Assembly (NCBI RefSeq): GCF_900114635.1
Contig: NZ_FOTQ01000008.1
Coordinates: forward strand, 122,883-186,882
Origin: Shimia aestuarii
GTDB taxonomy: Bacteria > Pseudomonadota > Alphaproteobacteria > Rhodobacterales > Rhodobacteraceae
DNA: 64,000 bases
Direction: 5' to 3'
A program made the translations under genes and the position numbers. This document shows, piece by piece, positions 53,411-60,897 of this stretch. The notes under the pieces are model-generated. The model was given only the letters and a program-made list of their open reading frames with translations. It was not told the DNA's origin and ran no database searches. Position 1 is the first letter of the stretch. Each line of letters begins with the position of its first letter.

Positions 53411-54343
53411 ATGAGCATCACAGTCACCCTGTCGCGCGCCCTTCCGCTCCCGGCGATCATGGCCGCAGGGCAGGGCGTAACCTTTCTGCCCGTGGACACC
53501 GTGCGGGACATTCCGCATGGCACGCGGGTGCATGTCACCACCGCGCTCGATCCCCTTGGCGACGGGGCGATTGCCTCGCTGCCCGACAGCGTCGGCCTGA
53601 TCGCAAATATCGGCGTGGGCATCGACAATATCGACCTTGATGCCGCCCGTGCGCGCGGCATTGCCGTTTCAAACACGCCTGTCGTGACCGAGGACACCGC
53701 AGACCTCGCCTTTGCCCTGATCCTCGCCGCCAGTCGCCGGGTTGGCGAAGGGGAACGCTATCTGCGTGCGGGCCACTGGTCTCAATCCGGGGCGGGGGCG
53801 CCTTTGGGGACGCGTGTCCACGGCAAGACGCTGGGCCTGATCGGGTTTGGCGAGATCGCCCAGGCCGTGGCCCGCCGGGCCGCCGGGTTCGGCATGGCGA
53901 TCCGCTACTGGAACCGCACCCGCCGCCCCGAGGCAGAGGCCGCGACAGGCGCAGAATACGTGGAGTCGTTGCAGGCGCTTATGGCCGGAGCCGACATCCT
54001 TTCGGTGCATACCGCGCTGACGCCAGATACCCGCAACCTGATCGGGGCGGACGCGCTTGCCGCAGCCCGCAAGGGGGCCATCCTGATCAACACCGCACGC
54101 GGTGGGATCGTGGATGAGGATGCCCTGTGCGACGCGCTCGAACAAGGCGACATTGCAGCTGCGGGTCTCGACGTGTTTGACGGCGAACCGCAGGTATCGC
54201 CGCAGCTGCGGGATCGAGAAGACGTTGTTCTGACACCGCATATCGGCAGCGCTACGGTGGAATGTCGCACCGACATGGTGCGCCGCGTCCTTGCCAATGT
54301 CGTCGCTTTTCTCGAAACCGGCGCCCCGCGCGATCCGGTCTGA
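53411..54343 (+). CDS. D-isomer-specific 2-hydroxyacid dehydrogenase
   Basis: A 310-residue NAD(P) dehydrogenase. The nucleotide site is LGLIGFGEIAQAVARRAAGF near residue 142; catalytic residues appear in LINTARGGIVDEDALCDAL and in TPHIGSAT. It reduces 2-oxoacids or oxidises D-2-hydroxyacids. Start chosen at MSITVTLS, 7 bp after the dehydratase. Confidence 0.9.
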   Translation: MSITVTLSRALPLPAIMAAGQGVTFLPVDTVRDIPHGTRVHVTTALDPLGDGAIASLPDSVGLIANIGVGIDNIDLDAARARGIAVSNTPVVTEDTADLAFALILAASRRVGEGERYLRAGHWSQSGAGAPLGTRVHGKTLGLIGFGEIAQAVARRAAGFGMAIRYWNRTRRPEAEAATGAEYVESLQALMAGADILSVHTALTPDTRNLIGADALAAARKGAILINTARGGIVDEDALCDALEQGDIAAAGLDVFDGEPQVSPQLRDREDVVLTPHIGSATVECRTDMVRRVLANVVAFLETGAPRDPV

Positions 54344-54370
54344 TCCCGACCTTTCAATCGGAGCTCCGCC

Positions 54371-55540
54371 ATGCCCACGATGAACCTCGTCCCCGTCACC
54401 AGCAATGACTATCGCCGGATTGCCGAACGCCGGATGCCCAGACCGCTTTTCGACTATGTAGATGGTGGGGCCTATGGCGAGGGGACGCTGGCCCGCAACG
54501 TCAGCGATTTTGCCCGCATATCTCCGCTGCAAAGGGTCATGCGTGATGTCTCCGGGGTGGACACGGCAACCGCGATGGTCGGCACCGATTGCACCTTGCC
54601 AGTTTCGCTGGCCCCGGTTGGCATGTGCGGCATGTTCGCCCGCCGCGCCGAAGTACAGGCCAAGCGTGCCGCCGACACGGTGGGCGTGCCGCTGACCCTG
54701 TCGACCATGTCGATCTGCTCTCTGGAAGAGGTCGCCGCCGTCTCGGACAAACCATTCTGGTTTCAACTCTACATGTTGCGTGACCGTAAGATTGTCGAGG
54801 AACTCCTGAACCGCGCCTGGGCGGTTGGCGTCCGTACGCTTGTCTTTACCGTGGACCTCGCCGTGGTGGGCGAGCGGCATCGCGATACCCGCAACGGAAT
54901 CGCCGGCGGCGCTTCGCCGTGGGGTCGGTTCCGCGCTGGTCGGCTGTCATACCTGACGCAACCGCAATGGCTGGTCGATGTCGGGCTGCGCGGCAAACCG
55001 CACTTGTTTGGCAATCTTGCCGAATACGTCCCCGCCGCCACCAGCCTGCCCGAGTATCGCGACTGGGTCGGTCGCCAGTTCGATCCGTCGGTGACATGGG
55101 AAGACATCGCTTGGTTACGCGGCATCTGGAACGGCAAACTGGTCATCAAAGGGGTCCTGTCGCCCGACGACGCCGCCAGCGCGGTGGATGTCGGGGCGGA
55201 CGCTGTGATCGTGTCGAACCACGGCGGGCGCCAGCTTGACGGTGTTTCCTCGTCCATTTCGGCCCTGCCTGCCGTGGTCGACAAACTTGCCGGGCGCGCC
55301 GAGGTGATGATGGATGGCGGGGTGCGCAGCGGGCTTGACGTGTTCCGGGCGCGTGCACTGGGTGCGCAAGGGGTGATGATCGGCCGTCCCTGGGCCTATG
55401 CCGTGGCCGCTCGTGGCGAATCCGGCGTGGCCAGTCTTCTGGGTGCCTTCAAGCGCGAAATCGAAGTTGCCATGGCGCTGTGCGGTGTGACCCGCATGAC
55501 GGACGTCACCGGGGACCTTGTGCAGGTGAAAGACCTTTGA
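54371..55540 (+). CDS. lldD: FMN-dependent alpha-hydroxy acid dehydrogenase/oxidase
   Basis: A 389-residue protein of the lactate/glycolate/mandelate dehydrogenase family. FMN and substrate residues are visible in FDYVDGGAYGEGTLARN, FQLYMLRDRKI, and VSNHGGRQLDGVSS with the catalytic His-Gly-Gly-Arg. It oxidises L-2-hydroxyacids to 2-oxoacids. Beside the ferredoxin oxidoreductase, it would complete a route from hydroxy acid to acyl-CoA. The symbol is by family only; lactate itself is not proven. Confidence 0.85.
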   Translation: MPTMNLVPVTSNDYRRIAERRMPRPLFDYVDGGAYGEGTLARNVSDFARISPLQRVMRDVSGVDTATAMVGTDCTLPVSLAPVGMCGMFARRAEVQAKRAADTVGVPLTLSTMSICSLEEVAAVSDKPFWFQLYMLRDRKIVEELLNRAWAVGVRTLVFTVDLAVVGERHRDTRNGIAGGASPWGRFRAGRLSYLTQPQWLVDVGLRGKPHLFGNLAEYVPAATSLPEYRDWVGRQFDPSVTWEDIAWLRGIWNGKLVIKGVLSPDDAASAVDVGADAVIVSNHGGRQLDGVSSSISALPAVVDKLAGRAEVMMDGGVRSGLDVFRARALGAQGVMIGRPWAYAVAARGESGVASLLGAFKREIEVAMALCGVTRMTDVTGDLVQVKDL

Positions 55541-55634
55541 AATCGATGCGGCCCCGGTCTGCGTGAAAACCAGCATTACCCGGTTCCGACCCGCTCTGGA
55601 ACAAAAAGCGCAGGATTGTTTCAAAGGATGCGGG

Positions 55635-55653
55635 AAGTTGCCTGATGCAACTT
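55635..55653. terminator. Perfect 7-5-7 hairpin downstream of the catabolic operon
   Basis: AAGTTGC-CTGAT-GCAACTT. It lies about 95 bp after the hydroxyacid oxidase stop and just before the tRNA promoter. No T run follows, so a terminator role is uncertain. Confidence 0.4.
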
Positions 55654-55680
55654 GACGCCCGAAATTCAATGCAATAGTAC
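55652..55680 (+). promoter_or_regulatory. Possible promoter of the tRNA-Gly gene
   Basis: TTGACG and TAGTAC are separated by 17 bp, and the tRNA sequence begins 13 bp downstream. With the tRNA broken, this promoter would now read toward the integrase. Confidence 0.45.
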
Positions 55681-55693
55681 CCATCCTCGTTGA

Positions 55694-55731
55694 GCGGGCG
55701 TTGTGTAGTGGTAATACCTTAGCCTTCCAAG
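55694..55731 (+). pseudogene. 5' half of tRNA-Gly(UCC), broken at the anticodon loop
   Basis: The acceptor strand GCGGGCG, a D arm (GTGT ... ATAC around AGTGGTA), the 5' side of the anticodon stem (TTAGC) and the loop CTTCCAA with anticodon TCC are all present. The next bases GGAAG do not pair with TTAGC, and no CGCCCGC acceptor 3' strand follows. So the gene is interrupted where the integrase-bearing DNA begins. The following GATGTGAGTTT faintly resembles a variable/T-arm, which suggests a degraded or partial element-borne 3' half. Confidence 0.7.
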
Positions 55732-55800
55732 GAAGTGATGTGAGTTTCACCGAGTAGCATTGAGTTGCTAATAGTTTCATTTTGTTGAACAATTGATTGC

Positions 55801-55817
55801 ACTGAGTATCACTCAGT
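55801..55817. repeat. Inverted repeat ACTGAGT-ATC-ACTCAGT near the attachment region
   Basis: A perfect 7-3-7 inverted repeat between the tRNA fragment and the integrase. The motif AGTTTCA also occurs three times in 55744-55821. These are candidate recombinase arm or accessory sites. Confidence 0.45.
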
Positions 55818-55858
55818 TTCATCTAATATCATGCAGTTACCGACAAAAAGCCGACAAA

Positions 55859-56944
55859 ATGCCAAAGCTCACAGAGACCTTCGCCCGCAAGGTTCCACAG
55901 ACAAAATCGGGGACCGACAAGCACTGGGACAGCGAGGTGAAGGGCCTCGTTCTCTTCGTCGGCAAGCGGTCGAAGACCTGGTATTTCCAGAAAGACGTAG
56001 GCGGCCAGACGCAGCGGGTTCTGATCGGCCGGTTTCCGACGATCTCGGCTGATGTCGCACGCCAGACCGCGATGGGCTTTGCGCTGGAATGGGGCAGGGG
56101 GGCGGGCAAGAAGCTCCAGATCGGGGCGCCGACACTTGAGGTCGCGATGGAGAGCTACCTGGCGCGCCCCAAATTGCGGTCGGAGGCGCACAAGCACACG
56201 GTGCGCATCCAGTTCGACAAGCATCTCAGGGATTGGCTGAAGCTGCCGCTCGACGAGATCACCAAATCCATGGTTGCCGATCGGCACCGATCAATGGCGG
56301 CAACGCCGTCAGCTGCCAATCACACGCTCAAATACTTCCGGACGGTCTGGAACCATGCTCGACGGGTACATGACCTGCCGGAAAGCCCGACCATAGCGAT
56401 CGAATGGTTTGAAGAGCAACCGAAAGGCACGATCATCGAGGACCTGGCGCAATGGCGCAGGGAGGTCGATGATCTCTTCAATCCGATCCATAAGGTCTTC
56501 TATGAGTTGGCCCTGTTTACAGGTTTTCGGAAGACCGAGCTTCTAACGCTGGAGTGGCGGAATGTTCACGAAGACCACATCCACCTGCCGGTGACCAAGA
56601 ACGGGCGCAGCTTCGATCTGCCGATCCTGCAGCTTCACCACGAAATTCTCGCGCCTGTGCAGGGTCTCAGCCGCCAGTGGGTGTTTCCATCGCCGAAGTC
56701 CTTGACGGGTCATGTTACCGGCCCGGAGAAAATCACCTGGTCTCCGCACGCACATCGGCGCACCTTTGCGACGGTGGCGATGGAGGCGGGTGTGTTGGAA
56801 GAGGTCGTCGGCCGACTACTCAACCACACGCCACTCTCGATTACAGGGCAGAGATATGTAAAACCATCATTTGATGCATTGCGGCCCGCCATGGAGACCG
56901 TCTGCGAAGCGCTTGGAGAGCGCATTGGGTTCTCAGCGGTTTGA
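55859..56944 (+). CDS. int: Tyrosine recombinase/integrase of a tRNA-associated element
   Basis: A 361-residue phage-type integrase. Catalytic residues are R224 (FTGFRKTE), H297-x-x-R300 (HAHRRT), His in LLNHTPLS and Y333 (GQRYVKP). An N-terminal arm-binding region with WYFQKDVGGQTQR precedes the core-binding helices. I chose MPKLTETF as the start, since upstream sequence is the att region. It points away from the tRNA fragment, the usual layout for an element that inserts in a tRNA gene. Confidence 0.93.
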   Translation: MPKLTETFARKVPQTKSGTDKHWDSEVKGLVLFVGKRSKTWYFQKDVGGQTQRVLIGRFPTISADVARQTAMGFALEWGRGAGKKLQIGAPTLEVAMESYLARPKLRSEAHKHTVRIQFDKHLRDWLKLPLDEITKSMVADRHRSMAATPSAANHTLKYFRTVWNHARRVHDLPESPTIAIEWFEEQPKGTIIEDLAQWRREVDDLFNPIHKVFYELALFTGFRKTELLTLEWRNVHEDHIHLPVTKNGRSFDLPILQLHHEILAPVQGLSRQWVFPSPKSLTGHVTGPEKITWSPHAHRRTFATVAMEAGVLEEVVGRLLNHTPLSITGQRYVKPSFDALRPAMETVCEALGERIGFSAV

Positions 56945-56964
56945 ATGATACTACGCGTTTGGTT

Positions 56965-57423
56965 ATGAGACTGCAGATGATAAACGCCCGACCTTCTCGA
57001 AAATTGGCAAGACTGGCGCTTGCTGTTTTTGGCCTGACGCTGGCAAGCACGGCCATCGGAGCCCCCAGGAAAATTGAAGGGTCTGTCAACAAGGTCCGCG
57101 ACGTTGACACGATCGTTGCCGTGGGAACACCAGTCGGGCTGAACGGTGTGGACGGAGCTGAACTTGGAACCAAAGTGGGGCAAGATACCAGGCGGTGGAT
57201 GCTATATCACTTGCGTGACAAGATAGTTGCTTGCGATTTGAGTGGCGAACGGACTTGCGACCGTTGGGTTGGTGAGTGTTATCTTGATAGAGTCGATATT
57301 GGCGCTGCTTCGATTGCAGCCGGGTACGCGCTCGACTGCCCACGCTATTCTGGTGGGCGCTACAAAGGATTGGAAGCACCCTCGGCCAAAAGTCGCATCA
57401 AGCGCGCCAAATACTGCAATTAA
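56965..57423 (+). CDS. Thermonuclease (SNase)-like secreted protein, active site altered
   Basis: A 152-residue protein with a signal peptide (LARLALAVFGLTLASTAIGA). The SNase pattern is visible (GSVNKVRDVDTIVAVG, LNGVDGAEL, then DRWVGECYLDRVDIGAASI). Where active members have DGDT and RLxGIDAPE, this has DVDT and LNGVDGAEL, so key residues may be missing. Start could be this ATG or the next, four codons later; a TTG overlapping the integrase stop is also possible. Confidence 0.7.
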   Translation: MRLQMINARPSRKLARLALAVFGLTLASTAIGAPRKIEGSVNKVRDVDTIVAVGTPVGLNGVDGAELGTKVGQDTRRWMLYHLRDKIVACDLSGERTCDRWVGECYLDRVDIGAASIAAGYALDCPRYSGGRYKGLEAPSAKSRIKRAKYCN

Positions 57424-58054
57424 CGCCCCTGGATCTGCACCTATCAGGGGTAGCAATCGATAGTAGCCGCAGGCGACGATATGGGGGTACTCGCCTGCGG
57501 CCCGCTGGCGGAACAGCGCAAGCATTGCGAACCACTCACACAACGCGTTTGTTTTTTTGACGGCCATCCAAGAAATTAAGATCGCTGCACGCGACGAGCG
57601 AGATTTGCCGCAAAAGTGTTGGCTTTCGGTCTTAGGATCCCAGGTTTTTCCGGGGCGGCGCGCCGTTTCGCGACGTGAGTTTGCACAGTTTTCGGCACTT
57701 TGAGGGGCCAAAGAAGTGATTCTGCGAGCGCTTTGCAGCGGGTTCGGAAACGGGCTCGGAACCCGAGTGCAACTCGATACCTGCCGTCGTCAACATGCGT
57801 CGATCCTGGTTTTTCTGCTGCCAAGTGAGAAAGTATTCGTAAGTCTTTTCTGAGGTTTGCGGGGAAATTTCCTCTTGGCATCGGTGTTTTGTCCGCGTGC
57901 GTCTTTTTTCGCAACATGTAGGTCAGTCTAAACTGATTTCAGGGATTGCGAATCAACATGTTGTGGTTAGTTGGCTCGGTTTGGGTGAAATGATCAATAT
58001 GAGGTGGGACGTGAATGACAGCTCCTTTTCAAAATTCTTCGAAGGAGTATCGTG
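57424..58054. other. Non-coding or unrecognised stretch in the element
   Basis: About 630 bp without a gene I can support. An 11-bp inverted repeat (GCCGCAGGCGA / TCGCCTGCGGC) spans 57466-57501. Open frames on the minus strand (57576-57917 and 57202-57711) have no recognisable domain. The AT-rich part from 57880 to 58050 should hold the promoter of the HTH-ATPase pair. Confidence 0.5.
57466..57501. repeat. Hairpin, 11-bp stem with 14-nt loop
   Basis: GCCGCAGGCGA (57466-57476) pairs exactly with TCGCCTGCGGC (57491-57501). It lies 42 bp after the nuclease-like gene and may terminate the integrase transcript, though no T run follows. Confidence 0.55.
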
Positions 58055-58255
58055 ATGCAGTCGAGAAGAGAGACCCGGCTTTTGAGCCGGGTGGAAGTTG
58101 AAGAACAATACGGCATCCCCAAAAGGTATCTCGAAATCGCCGCGACACGCGGCGAGGGGCCGTCCATCGTGCGTATCGGCCGGCTGGTTCGGTATCGGGT
58201 GTGCGACATCCAGAAGTGGCTGGAAAACAGCGTGGAGGATATGGGCAATGCGTAA
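58055..58255 (+). CDS. AlpA/MerR-like HTH DNA-binding protein (excisionase type)
   Basis: A 66-residue protein. SRVEVEEQYGIPKRYLEIAATRG, followed by GRLVRYRVCDIQKWLEN, is the winged-HTH pattern of AlpA/Xis-type proteins, including the RYR that usually contacts DNA. GAAGGAG lies 7 nt before the ATG; a GTG one codon earlier is an alternative. It overlaps the ATPase gene by 8 bp and probably controls excision or replication of the element. Confidence 0.85.
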   Translation: MQSRRETRLLSRVEVEEQYGIPKRYLEIAATRGEGPSIVRIGRLVRYRVCDIQKWLENSVEDMGNA

Positions 58256-60119
58256 GGACATAGAAACGCAAGCCGAGCAATCGCATCTTCTCGGGGACCA
58301 ATCGGAAATAGTCGGTGACGACCCCATTGCAACGGCATTCAAGAACGGCAGGCCAGTTGACATGGAAAATGAAGATTTGCTGGAAGAGGCTGGCGAGGGC
58401 GCCGCCACAAGGCCGCCCGCGCAAGGCGAGGCGCCAAACGCGCGCATTAAACCCGGCTCAGACGTTGCTTCAAGGCTGATGGTTGCCCCTGTTGTCGCCC
58501 TCGGTCACGATAGCGGCAACTACTATTTTATTCCGCCAAGCGGTCAGCTTCGCAAACTGTCAGCCGAGCAACTAGAAGGCGGCAGAGGCGTCAAGGCGTT
58601 GTTTGCCGGCAACGGACCTGATGTGGAAGAGTGGTGCCGCTCCGAGTTCCCAGCCAGGAACAACGACTGGTGCCATAAGCAGGCCGGTATGTGGATCATA
58701 GAAAAGTGCAACGCCAAGGGTGTGTTTGATCCGAGCAGCGCCGATTTGCGGTCCATTGGTGTTTGGCGCGACCAAGACAAATGTGCCGTTGCGCATTGTG
58801 GAGACATGCTTTTCCGTCCGGATGGAAAGAGTCTGTCCGTTGCCGCCCATCATGCAAAGCACGTCACAGTCGGCGCAAGGCCGATCGCGGCGCCAGACTT
58901 TGACCGCCTTCCCTTTGATAGTCTTAATCGGCTGATGCACGAAATCGAAAGACTGTGGGGATGGCAGCGCGACGTAGATGCGTCCATTTGGTTTGGATGG
59001 GTCGCCGCCGCCAGCCTTGGCGGTTTTCCGAACTGGCGGACACATTTGTATGTTCACGGCAGTCGCGGGAGCGGGAAATCAAAGCTGATCGAATTGGCCG
59101 ACTGCTTGCTGGGTGACCTCTCAGGCGAAGTTATCAATGATGCCACCGAAGCCGGGCTGAGGCAGTCCCGCAACAACCAAGCCCGACCGTTGCTCATCGA
59201 TGAATTTGAACCGGACGACAATCCGCGCAATTCTTCACGCCAGGACAGCATGCTGGCGCTGTTCAGGAGGATGTCTGGGGAAAAGGGTGGCCGGATATCA
59301 CGCGGCGGCTCTGACCACTCGGCAGTATCCTTTCGGATGCTCGGATCGGCCTATGTTACTTCAATCAATCATATTCATCTGGAACCACAGGATAGGTCCA
59401 GATTTGCGGTTTTGGAACTGGGTTCAATTCCTAAGCACAAAGACCCTATGGCAGCAGCTGGCGACCTTGAGCGATTGTTTGCCCAGTGTGCGACCTATTC
59501 TCAGAAGTTTCGTGGCAGGCTGCTCCAGCAGAGTGTACGTTGGGACGACACCCACAAGGCTATTTCCGCGAAGGCTCAAAGTATCGGCGCCGATCCACGT
59601 CAGGCGGCTACGGCCGCGACCATTTTGACTGGCTTGGACTTGGCTTTGTTTGATGGGCAAATCGACCAACTCCGTTTGGATGATTTGCAGGCCGCCCTGG
59701 AAATCTTGATCTCAGACTCTGCAGAGGCTGACGAGGGATCAGAGGGGCGTGATGTGCTGGATCACCTGCTGAGCACATCGCTGTCGCTGGACCATGGGGT
59801 GAAGCGGACGGTTCGTGAGTTGATTTGTTCGGACAAGGACCAAGAACAAATTCTTGGCGTGGATGACGCTGGCGGGGCGCTGAGACGCCATGGTATCTTC
59901 GTGGACAGCAAAAAGCGGCTGGTGTCCTTGCGCACCGGTAGATCCACACCGACCGCCAAGCTCTACGCTGATACAAAGTGGCGCAATGGCGCCCATTCCT
60001 CAGCTCTACAAAAACTCGAAGGCGTCGTGCGCCCCAAAAACTCAATCCGGCTTGCGCCAAATGAACAGCACCGCGTTGTCCAAGTGCCGTTTGCTTGTTT
60101 GGGTTTTGCCGAGGGCTGA
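58248..60119 (+). CDS. P-loop ATPase, putative replication helicase of the mobile element
   Basis: A 623-residue protein. The Walker A motif GSRGSGKS is at about residues 271-278 and Walker B LLIDEFE near residue 315, then an Arg-rich sensor-like region (RMSGEKGGRISRGG). The N-terminal 250 residues have several Cys and His (AHCGDMLFRPDG, WCHKQAGMW) that may bind metal. It looks like DUF927/primase-helicase-type proteins of phage satellites and integrative elements, but I cannot name the exact family. Translationally coupled to the HTH gene; repeats that could be an origin follow directly. Confidence 0.72.
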   Translation: MRKDIETQAEQSHLLGDQSEIVGDDPIATAFKNGRPVDMENEDLLEEAGEGAATRPPAQGEAPNARIKPGSDVASRLMVAPVVALGHDSGNYYFIPPSGQLRKLSAEQLEGGRGVKALFAGNGPDVEEWCRSEFPARNNDWCHKQAGMWIIEKCNAKGVFDPSSADLRSIGVWRDQDKCAVAHCGDMLFRPDGKSLSVAAHHAKHVTVGARPIAAPDFDRLPFDSLNRLMHEIERLWGWQRDVDASIWFGWVAAASLGGFPNWRTHLYVHGSRGSGKSKLIELADCLLGDLSGEVINDATEAGLRQSRNNQARPLLIDEFEPDDNPRNSSRQDSMLALFRRMSGEKGGRISRGGSDHSAVSFRMLGSAYVTSINHIHLEPQDRSRFAVLELGSIPKHKDPMAAAGDLERLFAQCATYSQKFRGRLLQQSVRWDDTHKAISAKAQSIGADPRQAATAATILTGLDLALFDGQIDQLRLDDLQAALEILISDSAEADEGSEGRDVLDHLLSTSLSLDHGVKRTVRELICSDKDQEQILGVDDAGGALRRHGIFVDSKKRLVSLRTGRSTPTAKLYADTKWRNGAHSSALQKLEGVVRPKNSIRLAPNEQHRVVQVPFACLGFAEG

Positions 60120-60897
60120 TAAGCAAAAAGCTATCCAGCGGAACATAGCAGGTGTCCCAGGTAAGTATCAGAAAGGTATTGTGAAATAGTGCTTGGGACA
60201 CTTGTGACATGCTGCAAGGCACACACACATTTATATCCAGCGAAAGAGACGGCTCAATATCTATGCAAGAATACTGTCTTTGGTGTCACGAAAAAGAAAA
60301 AGTTCAACTTTCCTTGGACTTAACTGGGACAGACGGGTGTCCCGGCGGTGTCGCAACTGTCCCTGGCGCATGCGGAGCCATTCATAAGCATAAAGGCTTG
60401 AGGGTGAGGGGTGGGGCAAATCCCTAAAACCGCCCAAGCCGCAAACCCGTCTCTCCCCGCACGTACAGATTTTTTTTCCTGAAATGGTCGAGTTTTCGAG
60501 TAAGTAGGGGAGAACGTCGCTTTTTGATTTGCCAGTTTTTGCAAGTTGGCGCGGCAATAATTTGTGTGAAGATAAGTGTATCTTTTCAGTGCGTTATGCG
60601 GCGACATGAGCGCAAAATGCCAGTGTTTTCCCAACACCTTTGGGCGCGACGGAAATCGAACTGTTTTGGAATCATTTTTCCCGACGGTCGATTACCCAGG
60701 GCAAGGCCGTCCAATGCGAATAAGCTGCGTTGAAGCGTAGCCCTGTTCTGCGTCAACGTCAGCTCATTGTTCCAACCGGTCATCGATGGTGAGGGCAGCG
60801 GACGACTGCTGCGAGCCTGGAGCAGACGGTGGTGGTGTACGCTGTGTTCACCACTAAGCGGGAAGCCCCCATTCTCGCCAACATGCTCCCATGATCG
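60120..60897. other. Gene-free region with repeated GTGTCCC/GGGACAC motifs
   Basis: About 780 bp. Five motif copies occur in 210 bp: GTGTCCCA (60152-60159), TGGGACAC (60194-60201), TGGGACA (60325-60331), GTGTCCC (60337-60343) and TGTCCC (60358-60363). AT-rich stretches follow (60460-60580). No gene is recognised. A replication origin or regulator-binding region of the element is the best guess. Confidence 0.5.
60152..60363. repeat. Iteron-like GTGTCCC motif cluster, candidate origin
   Basis: Two pairs of copies are in inverted orientation (60152/60194 and 60325/60337) and one extra direct copy follows. Inverted pairs can form hairpins. Position right after the putative replication ATPase supports an origin, but no protein binding is known. 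Confidence 0.4.

Noticed and set aside
57202..57917. Minus-strand open frames in the integrase-HTH gap as genes
   Set aside because: No domain, no convincing ribosome site, and one overlaps the nuclease-like gene.
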